Assembly: GCA_027490225.1 (NCBI GenBank)
Contig: JAIXYK010000063.1
Location: 62,001-126,000, forward strand
Reading direction: 5' to 3'
Source of the DNA: Bacteroidota bacterium
GTDB lineage: Bacteria; Bacteroidota; Bacteroidia; M30B66
DNA: 64,000 nt
Every line of letters begins with the position of its first letter. The stretch's first letter is position 1. The notes under the pieces were generated by a model. The model did no database searches. It was not told the DNA's origin and saw only the letters and a program-made list of their open reading frames with translations. This document shows, piece by piece, positions 1 through 8,647 of this stretch. The position numbers and the translations under genes are program-made.

Positions 1-74
1 AATTAAAAGAGAATTACAAAAAGTAATCTTGAGGTTAAAATATTCAGCTGACAACAACCAATCTTCCTACTAAA

Positions 75-575
75 ATGCCGCTCGTAGAAACCTCCAATAA
101 CAATAAATTACGAAATCCAAGTTTCGACGATATTTATATGAACCTTGCTGAAAGTCTCGCTCAAAAATCACATTGTGTGAAACAAAAAGTAGGCGCCGTT
201 TTAACAAAAGATACAAGAATTGTTTCCCTTGGTTATAATGGACCTCCGGCTGGCACTCACAATTGCGATGAGGAATGGCCTGAAAACGGTTGTGCAAGAG
301 ATAGAAAAGGAAGTTGCTCACTTGCTTTACATGCGGAAGCAAATGCAATATTATATGCTGCAAAAAATAAAGTTGATATGGATGGAAGTACTTTGTATGT
401 AACGCTTTCACCCTGTTTACCTTGTGCAAGAATCATTTTTTCTGTTGGTGTAAAAAAGGTTTTTTACTTAAAATCCTATGCTGCATATAAAGGAATAGAA
501 AGCGATGAAGGGGTCGACTTTCTTACTAAATTCGGAATTCAAGTAAGCCAATATATTCCTGAAACTAACGTTTAA
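75..575 (+). CDS. dCMP deaminase family protein (ComE-like)
   Basis: A 166-residue zinc-dependent deoxycytidylate/cytidine deaminase. The zinc signature is clear: HAEANAI supplies the zinc-binding His and the proton-shuttling Glu, and the later PCLPCA supplies the two zinc Cys. The family converts dCMP to dUMP, feeding thymidylate synthesis in the cytoplasm. The N-terminal half also has the usual substrate-side segment (GYNGPPAG followed by a Cys-rich stretch). Length is normal. The ATG at 75 is the first in-frame start. The gene lies 11 bases before the S41 protease gene and is probably cotranscribed with it. I cannot tell from sequence whether dCMP or another cytosine derivative is the main substrate. 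Confidence 0.9.
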   Translation: MPLVETSNNNKLRNPSFDDIYMNLAESLAQKSHCVKQKVGAVLTKDTRIVSLGYNGPPAGTHNCDEEWPENGCARDRKGSCSLALHAEANAILYAAKNKVDMDGSTLYVTLSPCLPCARIIFSVGVKKVFYLKSYAAYKGIESDEGVDFLTKFGIQVSQYIPETNV

Positions 576-586
576 CTTCTTCTATA

Positions 587-2239
587 ATGAGTAACAATAA
601 ATTCTCGGTTTTTATTCCTCTTTTCATTGGACTTGCTTTAGCCATTGGAGTCGCAATCGGATATTTCTTCTCTGGAAATAGTGGAGCAAAAAAAATAAGT
701 GGAATCAAAAATACATCCACCAACAAATTGAATGATGTATTAAGCTACATAATCGAAGAATATGTTGATACTGTTAATGTTAAAAACCTTGAAGATGATG
801 CCGTTGTTTCACTTTTAGAGCAACTAGACCCACATTCTTCATATATACCAGCTACCGAACTTCAGGCTGTAAGTGAACAATTGGAAGGAAACTTCGATGG
901 CATTGGAGTTGAGTTCAACATTCAAAAAGATACAATCATGGTGGTAGCTGCCATCTCTGGAGGACCAAGTGAGTCTTTAGGCATTCAAAGTGGCGACCGA
1001 ATAGTGCGTGTTGAAAAGAAAAATGTTGCTGGAACAGGAATTAAAAACGACGATGTGATAAAATTGCTTCGTGGAAAAAGTGGGTCAAAAGTAAAAGTAG
1101 GAATTATAAGACCTGGTGTAAAGTCAATTACGCAATATGAAATAACACGTGGTAAAATTCCAATTTATAGCGTTGATGCAAGTATTATGTTGGATGCAAC
1201 AACTGGTTACATAAAAATAAGCAGATTTGGAGCTACTACTTATGATGAATACATGAAAGCCTTCAATGATTTAAAAATAAAAGGCATGACTAAACTGGTG
1301 CTCGACCTTCGCGATAATCCGGGAGGGTACTTAAATGCGGCGGTTGATATTTGTGATGAGTTTCTATCAAAAGGAAATAAAATAGTTTACACCCAAGGAA
1401 AAGCCAGAAAACGCGAAGATTTCGATGCTACTGCAAAGGGCGGTTTCGAAAATGGTGGCTTGGTGGTTTTGATTGATGAAGGTTCTGCTTCTGCTTCTGA
1501 AATTGTTTCGGGTGCTGTTCAAGACAATGACCGTGGTTGGATTATTGGACGTCGCTCGTTTGGAAAAGGTTTGGTGCAAGAAGAAGTGCGATTTGACGAT
1601 GGTTCAGCTATGCGCTTAACCATTGCCAGGTATTACACACCTTCAGGAAGAAGTATTCAAAAACCGTATGACAAAGGAAATGATGCATACTACCATGAAT
1701 TAAGCGAAAGGATCCAAAAACCTGATTCTACCCAAAAATTGAAAGGTAAGGAAACAAAAAGTGTGGCATATAAAACACCATCTGGCAGAAAAGTTTATGG
1801 TGGAGGCGGAATCACTCCTGATATTATAATTCCTGTTGATACAAGTGGTTATACTCCGCTTCTAGCTGAAATTGCATCAAAAGGTTTGATGAATAGATTT
1901 GCGTTTGAATATACCGATGGAAAAAGAGATGCAATCAAAAAACAATACAAAAATGAGGAGCAGTTTGCTTCTAATTTTAATGGAGCTTCCCTCCTACAGG
2001 AATTCAATCTGTTTATTCAAAAAAATGGAATAAAACCAAATGATGCTGCACTTCGTATTTCTTCTCAAATCATAGAGAGACAAACAAAAGCGCTAATTGC
2101 CAGAGCTGTTTTTGGTAATGCAGGATTCTACATAGTTTTAAATAAATATGATTTAGGCGTAAAAAAAGCAATTGAGATTCTTAAAAGTAATAAATTAGTC
2201 ACCGCAAATGGTTCCCCTAAAAATCAAGACGCGTTTTAA
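587..2239 (+). CDS. S41 family C-terminal processing peptidase
   Basis: A 550-residue tail-specific protease of the CtpA/Prc type. It has an N-terminal hydrophobic segment (about residues 8-28) that anchors or exports it, a PDZ domain (about 95-180) and the S41 catalytic domain (about 190-370). The motif GSASASEI gives the catalytic Ser302, and SFGKGLVQ gives the general-base Lys327, with the usual 25-residue spacing. The family trims or degrades periplasmic proteins from their C-termini. The last 150 residues are a helical extension common in Bacteroidota homologs. It sits between the dCMP deaminase and dsbD on the same strand, 13 bases before the dsbD start, so an operon is likely. Confidence 0.93.
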   Translation: MSNNKFSVFIPLFIGLALAIGVAIGYFFSGNSGAKKISGIKNTSTNKLNDVLSYIIEEYVDTVNVKNLEDDAVVSLLEQLDPHSSYIPATELQAVSEQLEGNFDGIGVEFNIQKDTIMVVAAISGGPSESLGIQSGDRIVRVEKKNVAGTGIKNDDVIKLLRGKSGSKVKVGIIRPGVKSITQYEITRGKIPIYSVDASIMLDATTGYIKISRFGATTYDEYMKAFNDLKIKGMTKLVLDLRDNPGGYLNAAVDICDEFLSKGNKIVYTQGKARKREDFDATAKGGFENGGLVVLIDEGSASASEIVSGAVQDNDRGWIIGRRSFGKGLVQEEVRFDDGSAMRLTIARYYTPSGRSIQKPYDKGNDAYYHELSERIQKPDSTQKLKGKETKSVAYKTPSGRKVYGGGGITPDIIIPVDTSGYTPLLAEIASKGLMNRFAFEYTDGKRDAIKKQYKNEEQFASNFNGASLLQEFNLFIQKNGIKPNDAALRISSQIIERQTKALIARAVFGNAGFYIVLNKYDLGVKKAIEILKSNKLVTANGSPKNQDAF

Positions 2240-2252
2240 TCATAGCTTCCTT

Positions 2253-4295
2253 ATGAAAAAAGTACTGTCAACACTGTTACTAATTGTTTTAACATTTATT
2301 ATTCAAGCCCAAATAGTTACTCCAATTAAATGGTCTTTCAATCAACAAAGAAAAAACGACTCAACAGAAGTACTCATTTTTACAGCTACCTTATCTGGTA
2401 AACATCACCTTTATTCTCAGTTTACACCTGATGGCGGTCCTTTGCCAACAATTTTCGACTTTAAAAAAACAAAAGATTTTAAACTCATTGGGAAAACATC
2501 CGAACCGAAACCAGAAGGTGAATATGACGATTTGTTTGGTGTTACAGTTCAGTTATTCAAATTACAAAGGGTAGAATTTAAACAAGAAGTAAGAATACTT
2601 TCATCTAAAGACTTTAAAATAACAGGAGAAATAAGCGGAATGACTTGCGATGACCAAGGTTGCATTCCATTCGACCAAGAGCCTTTTTCATTCGACATAA
2701 AAGGAAATCCTAAAGCGAGTGCAGTTGCTGTGAAATCTATTGATACAGTTGCTGCTGTAGCTTCAAACAAAATAGATACACCAAGCAATGTAGTTAAAGC
2801 TACACCAGAAAATACAAATGCTAATTGCAAAGACATAGTTATTGAAGGACTAAAACAAGAAAAGAAAGAAGAATCTTCCGAAAGCTACTGGTTTATTTTT
2901 CTATTAGGATTTGGCGGAGGCTTGGTGGCATTACTAACGCCTTGTGTTTTTCCAATGATTCCACTTACTGTTAGCTTCTTTACCAAAAGCAGCGGTACAA
3001 AAAAGAAAGGTTTGTTGATGGCGATAACTTACGGTTTATCTATTGCAGGAATCTACACACTTTTAGCCGTTCCATTTATCGTAGCCAAAGTACCACCAGA
3101 CACGCTCAATGAAATTGCAACTAGTGCCGTTTTAAATATCTTCTTCTTCGTAATTTTTGTTGCATTCGCAATTTCCTTCTTTGGTTATTACGAAATTTCA
3201 TTGCCATCATCTTTAGCTAACAAAGCTGATAATGCTTCCAATACTGGAGGATTCATTGGAGTTTTCTTCATGGCCATCACTCTAGCCTTGGTTTCATTCA
3301 GCTGCACCGGCCCAATTTTAGGTTCATTTCTCGCAGGAACTTTAGCCACCAATCCAGACCCTTACAATATTCTTTTTGTAATGCTAGGTTTCGGCTCAGC
3401 TCTCGGATTGCCATTTGCATTATTTGCTGCTTTTCCTGCATGGTTGAACTCTTTACCTAAAAGTGGAGGTTGGCTCAATTCTGTAAAAGTGGTTTTAGGC
3501 TTCTTAGAATTAGGAATGGCCCTGAAGTTTTTATCTAATGCTGATTTAGTAGAACAATGGGGACTTTTAAAAAGAGAACCATTTCTAATCATTTGGGCGC
3601 TAATTGCATTTGCTTTAGCTGCATATTTATTAGGGTTTATAAAATTTCCTCACGATAGTCCTATCAAGAAAAAAAGCCCAATCAGATATATCTTGGCATC
3701 TACATTTTTTACGGCAGGTGTCTATTTTACAAGTGGATTATTTGGAAATGGATTAGAACTGATCAGTGGTTTTCCTCCTCCAACATTTTATAGTTACGCA
3801 GCTAAAAATGAAGCAAAGAAAGAAAACTCAACTGGAGATGAGCATTGCCCTCAAGGCATTCCTTGTGAACATGATTATAAAGTTGCTATTGAAAAAGCGA
3901 AGAAAGAAAACAAACCTATTCTTATCGACTTTACTGGTTGGGCCTGTGTAAACTGCCGCAGAATGGAAGAAGGCGTTTGGGTGGATCCTGAAGTAAAAAA
4001 AATAATGAGTCAAGACTATGTGCTTGTTTCTTTGTATGTTGATGAAAAAGCAGAATTGCCAAAAGAAGAACAATTTGTATCATGTTTAACAGGAAAAAGG
4101 GTAAAAACAGTGGGTAATAAATGGAGCAATATGCAAGTTGTGAATTTCCAAACTAACTCACAACCTCAATACATTACCATTTCTCCTGAAGGAAAATTAT
4201 TGAACGCCCCAGTAGGCTATACCAGTAAAGAAAACTACTTAAGTTTCTTAAAAGAAGGTATTTCTAAAAACAAGCAAGAAGCTGCTTTAAATTAA
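2253..4295 (+). CDS. dsbD: Thiol:disulfide interchange protein DsbD
   Basis: A 680-residue electron shuttle from cytoplasmic thioredoxin to periplasmic thiols. From ATG 2253 it has a clean signal peptide (MKKVLSTLLLIVLTF, then QAQ); an upstream in-frame ATG at 2208 would overlap the preceding gene and spoil the signal, so I reject it. Domains in order: an N-terminal periplasmic domain with a Cys pair in TCDDQGC; a multi-helix membrane domain with Cys in LTPCVFPM and SFSCTGP; and a C-terminal thioredoxin domain with the active site WACVNC. Three Cys pairs match the DsbD relay. It follows the S41 protease, which fits a periplasmic protein-quality operon. Length is slightly above E. coli DsbD. 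Confidence 0.93.
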   Translation: MKKVLSTLLLIVLTFIIQAQIVTPIKWSFNQQRKNDSTEVLIFTATLSGKHHLYSQFTPDGGPLPTIFDFKKTKDFKLIGKTSEPKPEGEYDDLFGVTVQLFKLQRVEFKQEVRILSSKDFKITGEISGMTCDDQGCIPFDQEPFSFDIKGNPKASAVAVKSIDTVAAVASNKIDTPSNVVKATPENTNANCKDIVIEGLKQEKKEESSESYWFIFLLGFGGGLVALLTPCVFPMIPLTVSFFTKSSGTKKKGLLMAITYGLSIAGIYTLLAVPFIVAKVPPDTLNEIATSAVLNIFFFVIFVAFAISFFGYYEISLPSSLANKADNASNTGGFIGVFFMAITLALVSFSCTGPILGSFLAGTLATNPDPYNILFVMLGFGSALGLPFALFAAFPAWLNSLPKSGGWLNSVKVVLGFLELGMALKFLSNADLVEQWGLLKREPFLIIWALIAFALAAYLLGFIKFPHDSPIKKKSPIRYILASTFFTAGVYFTSGLFGNGLELISGFPPPTFYSYAAKNEAKKENSTGDEHCPQGIPCEHDYKVAIEKAKKENKPILIDFTGWACVNCRRMEEGVWVDPEVKKIMSQDYVLVSLYVDEKAELPKEEQFVSCLTGKRVKTVGNKWSNMQVVNFQTNSQPQYITISPEGKLLNAPVGYTSKENYLSFLKEGISKNKQEAALN

Positions 4296-4305
4296 TAGTT
4301 TGAAA

Positions 4306-4671
4306 ATGAATGCCACTGAATTATACATTCATGGTTTACCAGAAAATCAAAGGTTAATGATGGAGTTTCTGCGTGAAATAATTTTAGATACTTCACCAAA
4401 AATCAGAGAAGATTTTAAATATGCACTCCCATTTTACTACGCAAATGGGCCATTCTGCTATTTAAACAAGCAAAAATCAAACGTCTACATTGCCTTTTAT
4501 TGGGGAAAGTTAATACCTCAATTTTCGCATTACTTTGATTTTGACACACGTGTAATGATAAAATCGCTAACATTTTCTTCTCTTGAAATGATTGAAGAAA
4601 AAATTCCTATTCTTCAAGAAATATTAGCTGCAGCTTTGATTGTTGATAAAGAGAAATACTCAAAGAAATAA
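4306..4671 (+). CDS. DUF1801 family protein
   Basis: A 121-residue soluble protein of the DUF1801 (YdhG-like) type. Conserved features are the N-terminal helix ending in a hydrophobic-plus-acidic stretch (MEFLREIIL), the KYALPFYY region, and an FYWGK motif in the middle. Molecular function is unknown for the family. I chose ATG 4306 over an in-frame TTG at 4300. It lies 10 bases after dsbD and may be the last gene of that run. No signal peptide or membrane segment. Confidence 0.75.
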   Translation: MNATELYIHGLPENQRLMMEFLREIILDTSPKIREDFKYALPFYYANGPFCYLNKQKSNVYIAFYWGKLIPQFSHYFDFDTRVMIKSLTFSSLEMIEEKIPILQEILAAALIVDKEKYSKK

Positions 4672-5078
4672 AAATTCAATTTTTTAGCAGAACGTTTGTT
4701 ATGTAGGCATTTATGGACTATTGAACAATTCTGTCTATATAGTTAATTGAATGCAGAGAATGCGATTCGACTTTTCTTTTGGAGTACTATTTTCGTTGCA
4801 TTAGTTTTTTTATAATTATTAAATGCCTCTGACATATTTCGTCTACAAGATGACAAACGTTTATACACGTTTAAAAAACGTTTAAGTATTCCTTTAAAAT
4901 GTAATTTCGCTTCGATGGGAAGGGGTGATGGGTTCCTACAAAAACAAAAATTAACTTCCAAATAAAAATTTAAACGGAGTGATTTTTTATCGTAAAGTAT
5001 TAAATTTCTTAAAGTTTTCCTAAATCGACGTTAAACTTTTTAAGAAGCTTTGATTTATCTTCTGAATTACAAAATAAA
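4672..5078. other. Intergenic region with ACGTTTA repeats
   Basis: About 400 bases with no convincing gene. A 72-residue ORF on the minus strand has no recognisable features. The notable content is three copies of ACGTTTA at 4857-4863, 4867-4873 and 4878-4884, spaced 10 and 11 bases, two of them inside the palindrome AAACGTTT. No clear terminator hairpin follows the DUF1801 gene. Confidence 0.5.
4857..4884. repeat. Three ACGTTTA direct repeats in helical phase
   Basis: The heptamer ACGTTTA occurs three times with start-to-start spacings of 10 and 11 bases, about one DNA turn. The first and third copies lie in AAACGTTT palindromes. Spacing on one DNA face suggests protein binding, but no target gene is clear: the neighbours converge on this region. 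Confidence 0.4.
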
Positions 5079-5258
5079 TTATTTCCGTCTTGTTAAAAAT
5101 TCGAAAACAGCCCCAACAGCTACACCAATAGCTAATCCCATCGCAATGCTTAATGATAAATTACCTGAAGAATTACCATATGCAACGCCAAATGCAACTC
5201 CAAGCGCCGCCCCAATGCCAATACCATTTCCTGATAATTTATTTTTGTTTTCGCTCAT
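5079..5258 (-). CDS. Small glycine-zipper membrane protein
   Basis: A 59-residue ORF read on the minus strand from ATG 5258 to TAA 5079. It starts MSENKNKLSGNGIGIGAALG, continues with small-residue repeats (GVAFGVAYG, then GLAIGVAVGAV) and ends in a basic tail, FLTRRK. The GxxxG-like spacing over two hydrophobic stretches (about residues 12-28 and 35-54) predicts a pair of tightly packed membrane helices. It lies 35 bases downstream of the YrdC/YciO gene on the same strand, probably the third gene of the aldolase-YrdC operon. Similar short proteins occur in Bacteroidota as hypothetical or glycine-zipper proteins; function is unknown. A plus-strand ORF overlapping it (Ala/Pro/Thr-rich) is its shadow. 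Confidence 0.72.
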   Translation of the reverse strand: MSENKNKLSGNGIGIGAALGVAFGVAYGNSSGNLSLSIAMGLAIGVAVGAVFEFLTRRK

Positions 5259-5293
5259 AATCGAGGTTTCTTAATGATTACTAAAAATAGTCT

Positions 5294-5929
5294 TTACCAT
5301 TCCTCTGAAGTATCCTCCAAATCAACAGCCCCAGCTCCTAATCTAATTAAAACTGGTTGAGCTCCCGAGCAATCAATAATGGTAGAAGGAACCAGTGCTC
5401 CGTAACCACCATCTACAACTAAATCTACAATGTCTTTGTAGCGCTCATTTATCAATTCAGGGTCGGTGGTGTACTCCATAAACTCATCATCATCGTGTAC
5501 AGAACTCGAAATTATTGGACCATCTAAGGCAGTTACAATAGCACGGCAAATTTTATTCTCTGGAATACGGATACCTAAAGTTTTTTTTGTGTTTTTAAAC
5601 AACTTCGGAACATTATTATTGGCATTCAGAATAAAAGTATAAGGCCCCGGAAGGCAGCTTTTAAATAACTTAAAAACTACAGTATCAACAGGTCTTGTAT
5701 AATCTTTCAACCTGCTCATTTCATCAAAAACAAAAGTAAAATTCGCCTTTTCGGGTTTTATTCCCTTTAATTTGGCAACGCGCTCTACTGCCTTGGCCTT
5801 GGTGCAGTCGCATCCAAAAGCATATACTCCATCAGTTGGATAAATAATTACACCTCCATCTCTCAACACCTCAACAACTTTGGCTACTTGCCTAGGGTCA
5901 GGAGTTTCAGAATGAATGCGAATTAACAT
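5294..5929 (-). CDS. L-threonylcarbamoyladenylate synthase family (YrdC/YciO)
   Basis: A 211-residue Sua5/YciO/YrdC fold protein. Evidence is the N-terminal region VIIYPTDGVYAFGCD, the nucleotide-binding PGPYTFIL segment, the GIRIPENK motif and the STIIDCSG motif near the C-terminus. YrdC members make threonylcarbamoyl-AMP for the t6A modification at tRNA position 37. This protein looks closer to YciO, whose role is less certain, because the central segment (SSSVHDDDEFMEYT) is YciO-like. Its start is 1 base from the end of the aldolase gene, so the two are cotranscribed. Confidence 0.85.
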   Translation of the reverse strand: MLIRIHSETPDPRQVAKVVEVLRDGGVIIYPTDGVYAFGCDCTKAKAVERVAKLKGIKPEKANFTFVFDEMSRLKDYTRPVDTVVFKLFKSCLPGPYTFILNANNNVPKLFKNTKKTLGIRIPENKICRAIVTALDGPIISSSVHDDDEFMEYTTDPELINERYKDIVDLVVDGGYGALVPSTIIDCSGAQPVLIRLGAGAVDLEDTSEEW

Positions 5930-5930
5930 C

Positions 5931-6587
5931 TTAAGAGTTTGTTTTAGCGTAGTCGGCTAGAAATTTCTCTAAACCACTATCTGTTAATGGATGCTTTAAT
6001 AAATCGGTAATTACATTTAACGGACAAGTAGCCACATCTGCACCTGCTTCTGCGCACTGAATCAAATGCATGGTATGTCGAATAGATGCAGCGAGAATTT
6101 CCGTCTCATACCCGTAATTATCATAAATCAAACGAATTTGCTCTATCAGTTCCACTCCGTTTGTGGAGATATCGTCTAAGCGACCAATAAATGGAGATAC
6201 ATATGTTGCACCAGCTTTTGCAGCTAATAATGCTTGACCTGCTGAAAATACAAGTGTACAGTTTGTTCTGATCCCTTTTTGTGAGAAATATTTTATCGCT
6301 TTAATACCATCACGAATCATTGGAACCTTCACCACAATTTGATCGTGAAGGGCCGCAAGGTTTTCACCTTCCTTTATAATGCTTTCATAATCAGTCGAAA
6401 TTACCTCAGCACTCACATCTCCATCTACTATTTCACATATATCTACGTAGTGTCTTAAAATTGCATCTGTTCCTTTAATGCCTTCTTTGGCCATTAAACT
6501 TGGATTTGTTGTAACCCCATCTAAAACACCAAGGTCTTGTGCGTCACGTATTTGAGCTAAATTTGCTGTGTCTATAAAAAATTTCAT
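5931..6587 (-). CDS. fsa: Fructose-6-phosphate aldolase / TalC-type transaldolase
   Basis: A 218-residue class I aldolase of the small transaldolase family. The start [10 protein letters not shown] and the early GVTTNPSL motif are characteristic, and the Schiff-base lysine is K87 in VVKVPM. The C-terminal half has [14 protein letters not shown]. Members either cleave fructose 6-phosphate or act as transaldolases; sequence alone does not decide. A longer ORF upstream (to 6731) adds 48 residues without family similarity, so I start at ATG 6587. A promoter with a TACATTTG box lies just upstream. The YrdC gene follows with a 1-base gap. Confidence 0.9.
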   Translation of the reverse strand: MKFFIDTANLAQIRDAQDLGVLDGVTTNPSLMAKEGIKGTDAILRHYVDICEIVDGDVSAEVISTDYESIIKEGENLAALHDQIVVKVPMIRDGIKAIKYFSQKGIRTNCTLVFSAGQALLAAKAGATYVSPFIGRLDDISTNGVELIEQIRLIYDNYGYETEILAASIRHTMHLIQCAEAGADVATCPLNVITDLLKHPLTDSGLEKFLADYAKTNS

Positions 6588-6605
6588 GCTGAATTTGATT
6601 TTTTG

Positions 6606-6638
6606 CAAATGTAAAGTTTTATAACGCTTCAAAGCCAA
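6606..6638 (-). promoter_or_regulatory. Promoter of the aldolase operon
   Basis: On the minus strand a TTG (6636-6638) and TACATTTG (6606-6613) are separated by 22 bases. This matches the Bacteroidota TTG/TAnnTTTG pattern and leaves a leader of about 13 bases before ATG 6587. Confidence 0.6.
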
Positions 6639-6687
6639 ACCATTTCTAATTTTACTTAATTTCACGCACCAATTATAAAGATACGCA

Positions 6688-7029
6688 ATGGCAAAGGCAA
6701 AAGACAGAGTTAATGTAGTGTACTCAACCAATCCAAATTTTAGCTATGAAACTGAATCGGATAATGAGCTAGATACGCTTCCGCCTGCAAAACAAGATTT
6801 ACGCGTTCAATTAGATAAAAAATCAAGAGCTGGTAAGCAAGTTACTTTAATAACTGGTTTTATTGGCACAAGTTCCGATTTGGAGGCCTTAGGAAAATCT
6901 TTGAAGAACCTTTGTGGCTCTGGTGGAAGCGCAAAAGATGGAGAAATTATTATTCAAGGCGACCAACGTGAAAAAGTAATGAAATACTTGCTCGAAAAAG
7001 GATATAAAGCCAAAAAAGCTGGAGGCTAG
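6688..7029 (+). CDS. SUI1/YciH-type translation initiation factor
   Basis: A 113-residue protein with a SUI1 domain (about residues 40-110), the bacterial relative of eukaryotic eIF1. Diagnostic parts are the basic lead-in ([16 protein letters not shown]), the [16 protein letters not shown] core and the final KGYKAKK. In bacteria YciH is thought to affect start-site fidelity or act under stress, but its exact role is not settled. It runs divergently from the aldolase operon. Its stop codon overlaps the bshA stop on the other strand: the palindrome CTAG (7026-7029) ends both genes. Confidence 0.9.
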   Translation: MAKAKDRVNVVYSTNPNFSYETESDNELDTLPPAKQDLRVQLDKKSRAGKQVTLITGFIGTSSDLEALGKSLKNLCGSGGSAKDGEIIIQGDQREKVMKYLLEKGYKAKKAGG

Positions 7030-8150
7030 TTTCTTACAATTCTCTCATAAATAGCTTCATACATAGGCAAAATAGCATCAATATTGAATAGAGCAGCTTG
7101 TTGAGCAGCTTGTTCTTTGAACTTTTTATGAAGCAAATTATCCTTCAATAAATAAAGAGCATTTTTTGCCATATCTTCTATATCGCCCACTTCACTTAAA
7201 AAACCAGAGTAACCATGTTTGTTTACCTCTGGAATTCCTCCTGTATTGGTAGAAATTACAGGTACGTGAGAAGCCAAAGCCTCCAGAGCCGATAATCCAA
7301 AGCTTTCAGATTCAGACGTAAGTAAAAATAGGTCAGACATACAGAGTAATTTTTCAATGGCCTTTGTTTTACCTAAAAATATCACATCATCTATTACGCC
7401 TAAATTTCTTGCTAAATTTTCCACATTTCCTCTTTCTGGACCATCTCCAACCAACAATAACTTACTGGGCACCTCTTGCCTAACCTTGTCAAAAACCTTC
7501 ACAACATCTTCAATCCGTTTTACGGGTCTGAAATTAGAAATGTGAATCAGAATTTTTTCATTGTTAGGGGCATATAGATTTTTAAAACATAAGTCATCTG
7601 CTTTCGCATAATTGGTAACATCAATAAAATTAGGCACAACCTCTACTTCTCTATTAATATTGAAATACTTTAATGTATCTAATTTTAAACTTTCTGAAAC
7701 CGCTGTAACCGCATCGCTTTCATTTATCGCAAATTCAATTACAGGCTGGTAAGAAGGATCTCTTCCCATTAAGGTGATGTCTGTGCCATGCAATGTTGTA
7801 ACAAATGGCACTTTTTTTCCCTTCGTCTTTAAAATTTGCCTTGCCAAAAAAGCAGCCGATGCGTGTGGAATGGCATAATGCACATGCAATAAATCCAAAT
7901 CCTGGTGAATGGCAACATCTACAAGTTTCGAAGTCAATGAAATTTCATATGGCAAGAATTCAAATAATGGATAATTAGCAATAGGAACCTCATGGTAAAA
8001 AAGATTTCCTGAAAAAGTATCTAATCTAAACGGTTGACTATATGAAATAAAATGAACCTGATGTCCTTTGGAAGCAAGTGCCATTCCTAACTCTGTTGCT
8101 ACCACACCGCTCCCACCAAATGTTGGATAGCAAACTATTCCAATTTTCAT
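7026..8150 (-). CDS. bshA: N-acetyl-alpha-D-glucosaminyl L-malate synthase BshA
   Basis: A 374-residue GT4 glycosyltransferase. It starts MKIGIVCYPTFGGSGVVATE, the BshA glycine-rich N-terminal loop, and has LHVHYAIPHA, TTLHGTDITL and the C-terminal ESFGLSALEAL (ExxxxxxxE) motif that binds the UDP-sugar. BshA joins GlcNAc from UDP-GlcNAc to malate, the first step of bacillithiol synthesis. Length and motifs fit BshA better than general GT4 enzymes. No bshB or bshC gene is in the window. The gene converges on the SUI1 factor with a 4-base overlap. The aspartyl protease gene starts the same strand 10 bases upstream, so they may be cotranscribed. Confidence 0.92.
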   Translation of the reverse strand: MKIGIVCYPTFGGSGVVATELGMALASKGHQVHFISYSQPFRLDTFSGNLFYHEVPIANYPLFEFLPYEISLTSKLVDVAIHQDLDLLHVHYAIPHASAAFLARQILKTKGKKVPFVTTLHGTDITLMGRDPSYQPVIEFAINESDAVTAVSESLKLDTLKYFNINREVEVVPNFIDVTNYAKADDLCFKNLYAPNNEKILIHISNFRPVKRIEDVVKVFDKVRQEVPSKLLLVGDGPERGNVENLARNLGVIDDVIFLGKTKAIEKLLCMSDLFLLTSESESFGLSALEALASHVPVISTNTGGIPEVNKHGYSGFLSEVGDIEDMAKNALYLLKDNLLHKKFKEQAAQQAALFNIDAILPMYEAIYERIVRN

Positions 8151-8160
8151 ATTTTGTTTT

Positions 8161-8586
8161 CTAAGTTGTTAAAGTTAATGTTGCGTTCCCGTAATTAATT
8201 ACTGCATTTAATTGTTTTAATAAATCACTTCCAAGTACACCATCAATTTTTTGCACTTCAATTTGATGGTACGATTCATTCACATGCTGTAAGTCTAGCA
8301 CTACTGCTTTGTAATTTCCAATTTTATGATTGCCCAAAGTAATGGGACTCAAAACTGTATAATTACCTTGAAGCGTGCTGGTTCCCAAACCTGTTGAAAG
8401 TCTATCCAAGGCGAATAACTCAATATCTTTAAAATGATGCTTCAATTGTGTTTCATCAAAAACAGTTCTTGATGCACCTGAATCTATAAGCAATCTCAAT
8501 TTCTTTCTTTTTACTTTTACCTCAACCATCAGATGAAATCCATCACCTTGAATATCTGTAATTTGAATCGGTAAAATTGAAACCAT
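8161..8586 (-). CDS. Retropepsin-like aspartyl protease domain protein
   Basis: A 141-residue single-domain protein with the retropepsin fold. The active-site motif is LLIDSGAS (Asp-Ser-Gly type), and the flap-distal motif GVLGSDLL is near the end. Retropepsin-like enzymes act as dimers, each chain giving one catalytic Asp. No signal peptide, so it is probably cytoplasmic. The substrate is unknown. It lies between mdh and bshA on the minus strand, separated from mdh by a strong terminator and from bshA by 10 bases. Confidence 0.8.
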   Translation of the reverse strand: MVSILPIQITDIQGDGFHLMVEVKVKRKKLRLLIDSGASRTVFDETQLKHHFKDIELFALDRLSTGLGTSTLQGNYTVLSPITLGNHKIGNYKAVVLDLQHVNESYHQIEVQKIDGVLGSDLLKQLNAVINYGNATLTLTT

Positions 8587-8601
8587 AAATAAAATACGTA
8601 T

Positions 8602-8626
8602 AAAAAAAGGGGCCTATAAAGCCCCT
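8602..8626 (-). terminator. Intrinsic terminator of mdh
   Basis: On the minus strand AAGGGGC, a short loop, and GCCCCTT are followed by a run of T. It lies between the mdh stop and the start of the aspartyl protease gene. Confidence 0.8.
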
Positions 8627-8647
8627 TATCCTTTACTTTCTTTTAAG

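Noticed and set aside
2208-2252. Upstream ATG start for dsbD
   Set aside because: It overlaps the end of the S41 protease gene and puts 15 residues before an otherwise complete signal peptide.
4743-4961. 72-residue minus-strand ORF
   Set aside because: Cys/Arg/Asn composition without signal, helix pattern or motif; crosses the repeat region and has no start context.
5050-5274. Plus-strand 74-residue ORF, Ala/Pro/Thr-rich
   Set aside because: It is the antisense shadow of the small glycine-zipper gene, whose composition and start are far more protein-like.
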